From NCBI GenBank assembly GCA_016297325.1, contig JAEDGW010000040.1, positions 1-20,763 of the forward strand: a stretch of 20,763 nt of DNA. The letters run 5' to 3'. The position numbers were made by a program, and so were the translations under genes. Shown one piece after another: positions 1 through 6,679 of this stretch (positions are counted from its first letter, which is position 1; each line of letters opens with the position of its first letter). This stretch comes from Coprococcus sp. (lineage in GTDB: Bacteria; Bacillota; Clostridia; Lachnospirales; Lachnospiraceae). Below the pieces are notes generated by a model. It did no database searches, was not told the DNA's origin, and saw only the letters and a program-made list of their open reading frames with translations.

Positions 1-50
1 GACTTAGGATCTAGTCCTTCGGGGTGCAGGTTCGATTCCTGTTATCCGCA
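1..50 (+). tRNA. tRNA-Leu(UAG), 3' part
   Basis: The window opens inside a tRNA. An anticodon loop CTTAGGA (positions 3-9) carries anticodon TAG at 5-7 and is followed by the 3' anticodon strand TCTAG, whose first two pairs (A2, G1) are visible. A short class II variable arm (TCC-TTC-GGG) follows, then a T arm with GCAGG/CCTGT around TTCGATT, a TATCCGC acceptor strand and discriminator A50. The long variable arm and TAG anticodon indicate leucine. No CCA is encoded. The 5' half lies outside the window. A run of six T follows at once and probably ends the transcript. Confidence 0.9.
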
Positions 51-107
51 TTTTTTATGCCCAGATCAACACGTCTTGTCCTATCCCCCCACATGAATGA
101 CAACAAA

Positions 108-156
108 TAAAACGCCCTATCCCGCACGGAATATTCCGTCAAGATAGAGCGTTTTA
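108..156 (-). terminator. Terminator of the acidic membrane protein gene (possibly bidirectional)
   Basis: A 14-base-pair stem (108-121 with 143-156) encloses a smaller palindrome, CGGAATATTCCG. Read on the minus strand, the single imperfect position is a G-U pair and the stem is followed by ATTTGTTG. Read on the plus strand it is an A-C mismatch followed by TTTTATCTG. It therefore suits the minus-strand gene best, but could also stop read-through from the tRNA. Confidence 0.75.
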
Positions 157-189
157 TCTGGTCTGACAAATTGTATGGCTGATTATTGA

Positions 190-450
190 TTACTCAGCAT
201 CCTCTGCTGCTGGTGTCTCCTCTGCCTCATCTGCATCTTCCTCGTCATCGAAGAAATCATCATCAAAATCGTCATCAAAATCATCATCGAAATCGTCAAG
301 GAAATCTGGTGTGAGGTATGAATATACTGCATACGCAATTCCAGCTATAGCAGCGACAGCACCAATGATAACAAGTATCACAAATAATGTGCTCTTTGCC
401 TTCTCTTCTGTTGCATCGCCCTTAACTAAAATAACATCACTACTCTTCAT
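190..450 (-). CDS. Small single-pass membrane protein with acidic Asp-Phe repeat tail
   Basis: An 86-residue protein that I do not recognise as a named family. Residues 1-19 are polar, about 20-46 form one hydrophobic helix (STLFVILVIIGAVAAIAGIA followed by YAVYSYL), and the rest is extremely acidic. The tail starts with four near-copies of a four-residue unit (DDFD/DDDF, residues about 52-67) and ends in Asp, Glu, Ala and Pro. The repeat is visible in DNA as a 12-base GAT-rich unit. There is no signal-peptidase or sortase motif, so a membrane anchor with an acidic domain on one side is likely. AAAGGGTGG lies 8 bases before the ATG. It has its own promoter (547-575) and terminator (108-156). 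Function unknown; the tail could bind cations or basic proteins, which is inference. Confidence 0.8.
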   Translation of the reverse strand: MKSSDVILVKGDATEEKAKSTLFVILVIIGAVAAIAGIAYAVYSYLTPDFLDDFDDDFDDDFDDDFFDDEEDADEAEETPAAEDAE

Positions 451-520
451 CTTTCAATCCACCCTTTCTTAACCCTGTGATGGGTTTCATTATATTATAT
501 TGATTTGTCAGAGAATTCAT
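440..520 (-). CDS. Possible 26-residue leader peptide overlapping the acidic membrane protein
   Basis: An ATG at 520 lies 9 bases after GGAG (530-533) and opens a 26-codon frame (MNSLTNQYNIMKPITGLRKG and on) that ends in TAG at 440-442, overlapping the start of the downstream gene. A 6-base-pair hairpin (527-532 with 511-516) would bury this ribosome site and place the ATG in its loop. A second small hairpin (471-475 with 482-486) precedes the downstream ribosome site. Expression is unproven; it may be chance. Confidence 0.3.
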   Translation of the reverse strand: MNSLTNQYNIMKPITGLRKGGLKDEE

Positions 521-546
521 ACAAGCATTCTCCAAACATATAAAAA

Positions 547-575
547 ATTATATCATACAGGTTCAATTATTTCTA
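547..575 (-). promoter_or_regulatory. Promoter of the acidic membrane protein gene
   Basis: On the minus strand an extended -10 TGATATAAT (core 547-552) is preceded at 17 bases by TAGAAA (570-575, four of six to TTGACA). It lies just after the pcrA stop codon and predicts a start near 540 with a leader of about 90 bases. Confidence 0.65.
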
Positions 576-590
576 TACATAATTTGCAAT

Positions 591-2894
591 TTACTCTTTC
601 TTAAGCTTTGCAAATGATGCAAACATCTTTCGTATACCACACCTGTCAAAGTTGACAGTGACTTCATAGTCCTTGTCACCCTTCTCAAGCTGTTCTACCG
701 TTCCCGAACCAAACTTTATATGTCTGACCCTGTCACCCACAGAGTATTCCGGCTTACCTGATCCATTCACAACAAAAGCCTTTCCAAATGCGGGCTGTGA
801 TGACGGCTGTTTTGCTTTGTATACATTATACGGATTCGACCTGCCATAATCCCTGCTTCCACCTTTTGAAGTACCTGAAAAGCCATCCTGCGAATATCCA
901 GAGCCATCCATCCCCCTGTTGTATCTGTCTACCGATTCCTGCTGCCTTCTCCTTGCCATATTCGCCATATCAGCCTCATGCTCGAACAGAAGTGGTGGTA
1001 TCTCTCTGATAAATCTTGAGATATCACTGTACACCCTGTTTCCATGCATCATACGTTCTTTGGCCGCGCTCAGATACAACTTCTTCATCGCTCTTGTGAT
1101 CCCCACGTAACAGAGTCTTCTCTCCTCCTCCAAGGCATCCGGATCATCAGAGTTCAATGCCATACCACTTGGAAATACTCTCTCCTCCATGCCGCATATG
1201 AACACATACGGGAATTCCAGTCCCTTTGCACTGTGAAGTGTCATGAGCTTCACCTGATCATCGTTCTCCGAAAGCGAATCAAGATCTGACACCAGAGCTA
1301 TCTCCTCCAGGAACTCACTCAGTCCTGTGTCCTCCCTGTCCTCGGAAAACTCTACAACCTTGTTTCGAAGCTCATCTATATTCTCAAGTCTTGTCATGGC
1401 CTCTTCTGTGTGCTCCGCTATGAGTTCACTCTCATAACCGGTATCTTCAAGTATCCTGTCATATATAGTGTCAAGGCTTTCCTGTTCATCTATCATAGAC
1501 TTAAATGATGCTATAAGTTCCGCAAACTGTGTTATCTTTCCCGCAGTCCTTGCCGCCATTCCCGGGATCTCATTTGCCCGCTCTGCAGCCTCTAACATGG
1601 ATATGCCGTAAGCGTCCGCATACGATTCCAGCTTGCCAAGGCTGGCCTCTCCTATGCCCCTCTTAGGGACATTCACAACTCGCCTGAAATACAGATTATC
1701 AGTCGAATTGTTCACCACCTTCAGATATGCAAGAACATCCTTGATCTCCTTGCGGGCATAGAAATTCGTTCCGCCGTATATCCTATACGGGATATTATTG
1801 TACACCATCTTCTCACCCAGTATTCGTGACTGGGCATTTGTCCTGTACAATATGGCTATATCCCTGTAAGGCACGCCCTGCCTGACCAGAGATCTTATCC
1901 TGCTTGCGACCATATCCCCCTCGACATACTCGGTATCACACTGTTCAAATGATATCTTCTCGCCGGCATCCTGGTCCGTCCACAGAGACTTATCCTTACG
2001 TCCTTCATTGTGCTGTATGACTGCGTTCGCCGCCGCAAGTATATTGCCACAGGATCTATAATTCTGCTCAAGCTTTATGACCTTTGCATCCGGATACTCT
2101 TTCTCAAATCCGAGGATATTGGTTATATTCGCCCCTCTGAATTTATATATCGACTGGTCATCATCACCTACAACGCACAGGTTCTTATATTTTCTTGCAA
2201 GCATCTTCACCATCAGGAACTGAATGTGGTTCGTATCCTGATACTCGTCCACCATTATGTATCTGAATCTGTTCTGATACGAATCCAGAACATCCGGATT
2301 GTGTTCGAACAGCTCCACAGTCTTATATATAAGATCATCAAAATCCATCGCATTATTTTTTCTGAGACGGCTCTGGTATTCCGTATACACCTCAGCAACT
2401 TTTGTTGCAGCAAAATCAGCAGCATTCCTTCTCGCAAATTCATCGCATGACAAGTATTTCTCCTTCGCCTTGGATATCTCACTCATAAACATCTTTTCTG
2501 GATATCGCTTCGGATCTATCTGAAAATCCTTGAGTATACTCTTGACCAGGCTCTTCTGATCATCCGAGTCATATATATCAAACGACTTGCCATATCCCAG
2601 CCTGTCAGCATACCTTCTGAGTATCCTCACACAGAGCGAATGAAATGTACTGACCCATACCCGGTCAGCGCCATCCCCCACTATCAGATTAACCCTCTCT
2701 CTCATCTCCTGAGCAGCCTTATTCGTAAATGTGATAGCAAGTATATTAAGAGGGTTCACGCCCTCATGATCCATCAGATACGCCACCCTGTGGGTGATAA
2801 CTCTGGTCTTTCCACTTCCGGCACCTGCAAGTATAAGCAGCGGTCCATCCACGTGTTCACACGCCTGCTGCTGCATATCGTTAAGTCCAGCCAT
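591..2894 (-). CDS. pcrA: ATP-dependent DNA helicase PcrA (UvrD/Rep family)
   Basis: Superfamily 1A 3'-to-5' DNA helicase that works in nucleotide excision repair and removes recombinase filaments and replication blocks. At 767 residues it is slightly longer than the usual 720-740. Visible motifs in order: Walker A GAGSGKT at 24-30, motif Ia TFTNKAAQEM at 55-64, FHSL at 84-87, Walker B VDEYQD at 215-220, motif III GDDDQSIYKFRGA at 243-255, motif IV ILYRTNAQSR, motif V LMTLHSAKGLEF, and motif VI YVGITRAMKKLY. A linker rich in Gly, Ser, Gln and Arg leads to the C-terminal Tudor-like domain (VGDRVRHIKFGSGTVEQLE), which contacts RNA polymerase in the characterised homologue. The start has AGGAGG 5 bases upstream. 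It has its own promoter inside the preceding terminator. All key residues are present. Confidence 0.98.
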   Translation of the reverse strand: MAGLNDMQQQACEHVDGPLLILAGAGSGKTRVITHRVAYLMDHEGVNPLNILAITFTNKAAQEMRERVNLIVGDGADRVWVSTFHSLCVRILRRYADRLGYGKSFDIYDSDDQKSLVKSILKDFQIDPKRYPEKMFMSEISKAKEKYLSCDEFARRNAADFAATKVAEVYTEYQSRLRKNNAMDFDDLIYKTVELFEHNPDVLDSYQNRFRYIMVDEYQDTNHIQFLMVKMLARKYKNLCVVGDDDQSIYKFRGANITNILGFEKEYPDAKVIKLEQNYRSCGNILAAANAVIQHNEGRKDKSLWTDQDAGEKISFEQCDTEYVEGDMVASRIRSLVRQGVPYRDIAILYRTNAQSRILGEKMVYNNIPYRIYGGTNFYARKEIKDVLAYLKVVNNSTDNLYFRRVVNVPKRGIGEASLGKLESYADAYGISMLEAAERANEIPGMAARTAGKITQFAELIASFKSMIDEQESLDTIYDRILEDTGYESELIAEHTEEAMTRLENIDELRNKVVEFSEDREDTGLSEFLEEIALVSDLDSLSENDDQVKLMTLHSAKGLEFPYVFICGMEERVFPSGMALNSDDPDALEEERRLCYVGITRAMKKLYLSAAKERMMHGNRVYSDISRFIREIPPLLFEHEADMANMARRRQQESVDRYNRGMDGSGYSQDGFSGTSKGGSRDYGRSNPYNVYKAKQPSSQPAFGKAFVVNGSGKPEYSVGDRVRHIKFGSGTVEQLEKGDKDYEVTVNFDRCGIRKMFASFAKLKKE

Positions 2895-2920
2895 AATAAC
2901 CTCCTGTTGTATAAGCGCAC

Positions 2921-2989
2921 AAAAAAACGCTGTCAGTCATACCAAACATATGTTTTATTTCATCTGTCTAGTATAACATAACAGCGTTT
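2921..2989 (-). terminator. Terminator of the pspA-ydjI operon, long-loop hairpin
   Basis: Read on the minus strand, AAACGCTGT (2981-2989) pairs perfectly with ACAGCGTTT (2925-2933) across a loop of 47 bases, followed by continuous T down to 2921. The loop is unusually long because it contains the core of the pcrA promoter. Confidence 0.65.
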
Positions 2990-2998
2990 ATTTGCAAA
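2970..2998 (-). promoter_or_regulatory. pcrA promoter nested in the upstream terminator
   Basis: On the minus strand an extended -10 TGTTATACT (core 2970-2975) is preceded by TTTGCA at 2993-2998 with a 17-base gap (TTGCAA at 16 bases is an alternative). The predicted start, near 2963, lies after the 5' arm and before the 3' arm of the terminator, so pcrA transcripts cannot form the hairpin. Confidence 0.65.
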
Positions 2999-3022
2999 CA
3001 TTATAATAGTTCTACATAATAT

Positions 3023-3994
3023 TTACATAAGCTTTGTTCCACAGTTGCCGCAGAACTTTGATCCGTTTGTCGGCTGTCCACAGTTCGGACAGAACTTAGG
3101 TGCAGCACCTGTTCCGCTCACACCTGAGTTCATCTGGTTCATGGCACCGGCCATCTGATTAGCCATCGCCATTCCCATCTGCATGCCAACCATGGCATTC
3201 GCCATATCAGTTGCATTGCTTCCTGCTGATCCCGTGCGGCCTCCCTTTGCCATAGAATCAACCATTCCTACCTGCTGGAATCTATTCATATCCCCAATCA
3301 TTGAATATTCCGCAGCCTGATCTGCACGCTTCTGTATATTCTCAGGATAAGTAAACTCGCTGATCCTGAAATCTGTGATGGTGAGGCCAATTCCGAGAAG
3401 TTCCATATCCAGATCTTCTTTGATACCCTTAGCTATATCTACAGAATTGGCCATAAGGTTGAACACATCTCCGCCAACCTTTGTGATCCACTTCATCAGA
3501 AGACCATCAAGTATACCCCTGATCCTGTCTCTTATATCATCAACTGTAAACTGCTGCTTTACACCGGCAACCTTCTCAATGAGAACGTTGTAGTCGTCAA
3601 TCTTGAACGAAAACTTACCATTTGATCTGACCGGAAGACCACCTGGGAGTCCCGGAGCCTGAAGTCTGATCGGTGAGCTTGTTCCCCAGTTACATGTGAA
3701 CTCCTTTGTATTCACAAACAGAACCTCTGCACGAAGTCCGGAATTGAAACCAAACTTAAAGCCCTTAAGTGTTGAAAGGAAAGGTATGATCTGTGAATCT
3801 ATCGTATAACTTCCGGATTCAGTAAATATACCCTCAACAGCACCGTTATACAGGAATATCGCATCCTGACCCGGTTTGATTATAAGTTTTGAATCCTTCT
3901 TTATCTCACGATTGGTCCACTTCCAGAAGATGATATCATCTCTGTACTCTTCCCACTCTACAACATTTGCAAACTGATTTGAAAATAATCCCAT
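3023..3994 (-). CDS. SPFH-domain protein with C-terminal zinc ribbon (YdjI-like)
   Basis: A 323-residue homologue of the YdjI / 'virion core protein' family (COG4260). The N-terminal 230 residues form an SPFH-like fold (VVEWEEYRDDIIFWKW near the start; VNTKEFTCNWGTSSPI in the middle; an amphipathic region around VDDIRDRIRGILDG). A Met- and Gln-rich linker (about 255-295) follows, then a zinc ribbon with Cys302, Cys305, Cys315 and Cys318. In Bacillus subtilis the homologue is encoded with pspA and recruits PspA to the membrane. Here pspA lies 48 bases upstream, which supports the same role. GAGAGGAG lies 9 bases before the ATG. There is no transmembrane helix, so membrane contact is probably peripheral. 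The B. subtilis partners YdjG and YdjH are absent here. Confidence 0.85.
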   Translation of the reverse strand: MGLFSNQFANVVEWEEYRDDIIFWKWTNREIKKDSKLIIKPGQDAIFLYNGAVEGIFTESGSYTIDSQIIPFLSTLKGFKFGFNSGLRAEVLFVNTKEFTCNWGTSSPIRLQAPGLPGGLPVRSNGKFSFKIDDYNVLIEKVAGVKQQFTVDDIRDRIRGILDGLLMKWITKVGGDVFNLMANSVDIAKGIKEDLDMELLGIGLTITDFRISEFTYPENIQKRADQAAEYSMIGDMNRFQQVGMVDSMAKGGRTGSAGSNATDMANAMVGMQMGMAMANQMAGAMNQMNSGVSGTGAAPKFCPNCGQPTNGSKFCGNCGTKLM

Positions 3995-4042
3995 CTATTG
4001 CACTCCTCTCTTTATTCCGTCAACTGAAGTTATGTAGGATTA

Positions 4043-4720
4043 TTATAATCCCATCTTAGCCTTGAGTGCAGCCAGTTCATCCTGAACGTCTGCGTTTGGA
4101 GCTGCATCATACTTGCTTGCAAGATCATCAATCGAATCTCCTGAGTTTGAATTCAGCTCGCTCATGGCATTAGCCTTATCAAGCATTGCATCTGCCTTTG
4201 CTTCCATTCTTGAAAATGCATCTATAGAAGCTGATGAATTGCCTATGCCGCTCATCATCTTGTTCATTCTCTCCTGAGTCTTTGCAACCTGAACCTTTGC
4301 CTTGATAGTCTCTTTTCTTGTATTCAGATCGTTTACATCCTTTGTGAGCTTATCATGCATCTGCTTCATCTTAGCTGCATTGGCTGCTGCTGCATCATAT
4401 GCCTGCTGAAGTGCAACCTGCTTCTGTGTGAGCTGGTTCTTCTTCTCAAGGAACTTCATTGCATCGCCCTCATTGCCCGCTACGAGAGCCTTTTCTGCAT
4501 AATTCTGCATCTTTGCGATCTCAGCATCGCACTCATCAAGCTGTCTCTTGCATCTCTGCTCCTCAGCCATAACTGTTGCAGTCTCTGACTTAACTTTTCT
4601 GAGATCCTCCTGAAGATCTCTCAGGTACTGATCGATCATCTTCTCTGGATCCTCTGCCTTATCGAGCAGTGCATTAATGTTTGATGACATGATGTCTTTG
4701 AATCTCTTTAAAATACCCAT
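4043..4720 (-). CDS. pspA: PspA/IM30 family phage-shock protein
   Basis: A 225-residue PspA/IM30 protein, the usual length. It begins with the amphipathic membrane-sensing helix (MGILKRFKDIMSSNINALLD) and the family signature DPEKMIDQYLRDLQEDL at about 24-40. A long coiled coil follows to about 160, then a short C-terminal helix. Such proteins form ESCRT-III-like oligomers on stressed membranes and limit proton leak. GGAGG lies 9 bases before the ATG. The gene heads a two-gene operon with the YdjI-like partner, with no terminator in the 48-base gap. No PspF-type enhancer site or sigma-54 -24/-12 element was seen; the promoter at 4794-4822 looks like a sigma-A type. Confidence 0.93.
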   Translation of the reverse strand: MGILKRFKDIMSSNINALLDKAEDPEKMIDQYLRDLQEDLRKVKSETATVMAEEQRCKRQLDECDAEIAKMQNYAEKALVAGNEGDAMKFLEKKNQLTQKQVALQQAYDAAAANAAKMKQMHDKLTKDVNDLNTRKETIKAKVQVAKTQERMNKMMSGIGNSSASIDAFSRMEAKADAMLDKANAMSELNSNSGDSIDDLASKYDAAPNADVQDELAALKAKMGL

Positions 4721-4793
4721 AACTTTTTACCTCCGCTGTTAGCTGTTTTTCTAATATATAATATTAACGTTGTCTCCTGTCGACGACACCACC

Positions 4794-4822
4794 ATTATAT
4801 GATAATATATCCACCCCTACAA
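4794..4822 (-). promoter_or_regulatory. pspA promoter candidate
   Basis: On the minus strand, TATAAT (4794-4799) lies 17 bases after TTGTAG (4817-4822), giving a leader of about 65 bases. The -10 is part of TATCATATAAT, whose inverted copy lies at 4845-4855, an arrangement that could be an operator. The rest of the 213-base gap (4721-4933) holds no recognisable gene or convincing terminator. Confidence 0.5.
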
Positions 4823-4933
4823 CTTACATCTTGGATTGTTTTTGTATCATATAATACGATATTAGACACGTTACCCCCTGTAATGTGCCGTTCATCAACT
4901 TATTCAACCTTAACATTCGAGGTGCCTGCCGAT

Positions 4934-5890
4934 TTACACAACTCCGTCATCCACGTCATCGTATATATCACTTCTGCCACCTATCCTGAAATCCGGCTTT
5001 CCACTCTTGTCAGACACAGCGCCCTCAGCACTGGCATCTGTAATGGACTCCTCGAGTCTTACAGGTGTCCTGTCTCCGAAGCGTCTCTTCTTCTCGTCTG
5101 CATTGTCATCCTTTATGACACGTATGGACTGCTCCTTCTTCTGAACTTCTTCTCCCTGCGCTCTGACCGGTTCTCTGGACGCCTTCACTCTTATAGGCTC
5201 CGGCTCCTTCTTATCATCGAAGTCAAATTCCCACTGAACCATCTCAGGCTCCGCCTTCTTCTCGGTGTGTTCCTCTTCCTTCGCCTTGTTCTTCTCATAA
5301 TACAACTCGTTCGCCAGGAGCTGGCTTATATCCAGAATGTCTGCATATCTCTCCTGCTTCTTCATATCCATGAGACCTTCCATGAGCTCTCTCTTGTTGT
5401 TCTCGATGATCTCAGATTTCTTTCTGAGGGAATCGAGAACCCTGTCGCTCTCCATGCTTATCATATTATATGCCTGATTGACCGTCTCATTTATCTCCAT
5501 GAGCATCTCATTCGTATAGATGATGGATGCGGCATATATCTCGTTCGCTGTCCTGAGCGCCTGTCTGTCCTGCTTGTTCAGGCTCTTGACCTTCTTGTCA
5601 ACATACAGAGGACTTGGCTTGCTCATCCTTATTCTGGATGCAGTCTCTTCAGCCTCAGCTATGATCTCGTCGGCCTCCTGTTCAGCCTCTTTTATGATCT
5701 TGCTCCTCTTGTCTGTTATCTCATGATATGCCTTGAGTTCCAAATCTATAGTTGTCTTGAGTTCCTCTACGATCTCAAGAACTTCTTCTTTATTCACCAG
5801 AACCTTCCCAGCCGCAAATGGAACATTCTGTCCATCTCCTACGATATCCTGTATTCTGTCAAGCAGCTGTTTAGCTTTTCCGTTTTCCAT
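4934..5890 (-). CDS. SepIVA/DivIVA-like coiled-coil protein
   Basis: A 318-residue soluble protein. The first 45 residues (LLDRIQDIVGDGQNVPFAAG, then KVLVNKEEVLEIVEELK) match, from memory, the N-terminus of actinobacterial SepIVA, a DivIVA-related septation and envelope factor: short helix, 'VP..AG' turn, 'V....VLE.ID..K' helix. A coiled coil with EAEQEADEIIAEAEE repeats follows (about 60-90), then a second helical region to about 210. The last 100 residues are a charged, probably disordered tail rich in Lys, Glu and Asp. Automated annotation of such proteins as ATPase or V-type ATPase subunit H reflects the coiled coil only; no nucleotide-binding motif is visible. GGAGG lies 7 bases before the ATG. 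It has its own strong promoter, so it is probably not part of the pspA operon. A role in envelope growth or septation is inference. Confidence 0.65.
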   Translation of the reverse strand: MENGKAKQLLDRIQDIVGDGQNVPFAAGKVLVNKEEVLEIVEELKTTIDLELKAYHEITDKRSKIIKEAEQEADEIIAEAEETASRIRMSKPSPLYVDKKVKSLNKQDRQALRTANEIYAASIIYTNEMLMEINETVNQAYNMISMESDRVLDSLRKKSEIIENNKRELMEGLMDMKKQERYADILDISQLLANELYYEKNKAKEEEHTEKKAEPEMVQWEFDFDDKKEPEPIRVKASREPVRAQGEEVQKKEQSIRVIKDDNADEKKRRFGDRTPVRLEESITDASAEGAVSDKSGKPDFRIGGRSDIYDDVDDGVV

Positions 5891-5939
5891 AATTGTGCCT
5901 CCGTAGAACCTTATCTAACACATAAGTACATATGAATTT

Positions 5940-5968
5940 ATTCTATCATCTTTTATCTGCCTTTTCAA
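5940..5968 (-). promoter_or_regulatory. Strong promoter of the SepIVA-like gene
   Basis: On the minus strand TTGAAA (5963-5968) and TAGAAT (5940-5945) are separated by exactly 17 bases, with an extended -10 TG one base before the hexamer. It lies directly after the stop codon of the amidotransferase gene, where no terminator is visible. Confidence 0.75.
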
Positions 5969-5990
5969 CAAATGCACTATATTTATTTAA

Positions 5991-6674
5991 CTAATCTATA
6001 TCTGATTTTTTATTATCCCTTGGAAGCCCGAGAAAATCCTGTATGAGATGTCTGGTAAAAAGCCGCCCTTCTTCGCTCTCAAAATACCGCTCAGGATGCC
6101 ACTGAAATGCCAGTATGCTCATGTTTGGTGATACAAATGCCTCAACGGAGCCGTTGTCCTCGTCAACCACTATCGGGTAGAACATTGTTGACAGATTCTC
6201 AAGGTATACACAGTCGCTGTGGAAATTATTGATCTTCACATATCTGTCAGTTCCGACCACACGTGCCATATGATCCGTCCCCCTGGGCCTTGGGACCTTG
6301 AATCTTGCAGAATAACTTATCTTCCCTCCGAACAATGCATTCAGGTGCTGCATTCCCCTGCACACCCCTATGATAGGAATATTATTTTGTACGCAGTACA
6401 TGATGAGCCTTTCTTCTATAGCATCTCTTCTCGGTTGGAGTTCCGCATTGTGTGGCTCTATGTAATGCCTTGGATGAAGCGTTCCGCCTCCCGTAACGAT
6501 CAGGAAGTCAAACTGTTCATCCACCACCTCATCCAGATTTCTGGTGAAATTTGATACAGGCATAAGCCGCACTCCAAGGCTCTCGTAAAATTCGACGTAT
6601 GCCGCCTCCAGGACATCAGTTGATTTTCCATACATATTGTGACCTTCCCGCTGTGTTATAAGTGCATACAGCAT
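5991..6674 (-). CDS. Class I glutamine amidotransferase-like hydrolase (C26), partner of the kinase
   Basis: A 227-residue stand-alone class I glutamine amidotransferase fold. The nucleophile elbow is GVCRGMQ with Cys105; the His-Glu pair is in FQWHPE (His193, Glu195); TGGGTLHP (61-68) resembles the oxyanion loop. General annotation would be gamma-glutamyl-GABA hydrolase (peptidase C26). The neighbour suggests something more specific: in Campylobacter a similar protein, Cj1417, removes glutamate from gamma-glutamyl-CDP to leave CDP-amidate, after a glutamine kinase (Cj1418) has acted. Here the kinase-like gene ends 5 bases before this start, and the ribosome site AGGAGG (6685-6690) lies in its last codons, so the two are translationally coupled. 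Fold and catalytic residues are clear; the substrate is inference. Confidence 0.8.
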   Translation of the reverse strand: MLYALITQREGHNMYGKSTDVLEAAYVEFYESLGVRLMPVSNFTRNLDEVVDEQFDFLIVTGGGTLHPRHYIEPHNAELQPRRDAIEERLIMYCVQNNIPIIGVCRGMQHLNALFGGKISYSARFKVPRPRGTDHMARVVGTDRYVKINNFHSDCVYLENLSTMFYPIVVDEDNGSVEAFVSPNMSILAFQWHPERYFESEEGRLFTRHLIQDFLGLPRDNKKSDID

Positions 6675-6679
6675 ACCGC

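Noticed and set aside
250..300. Repeat in the acidic gene as a CRISPR or tandem non-coding array
   Set aside because: The 12-base units are in frame and encode the DDDF repeat; there are no spacers.
4799..5935. A 378-codon plus-strand open frame opposite the SepIVA-like gene
   Set aside because: It has no ribosome site or domain and is rich in Leu, Ser, Ile and Cys, as expected from the complement of a Lys/Glu-rich coiled-coil gene.
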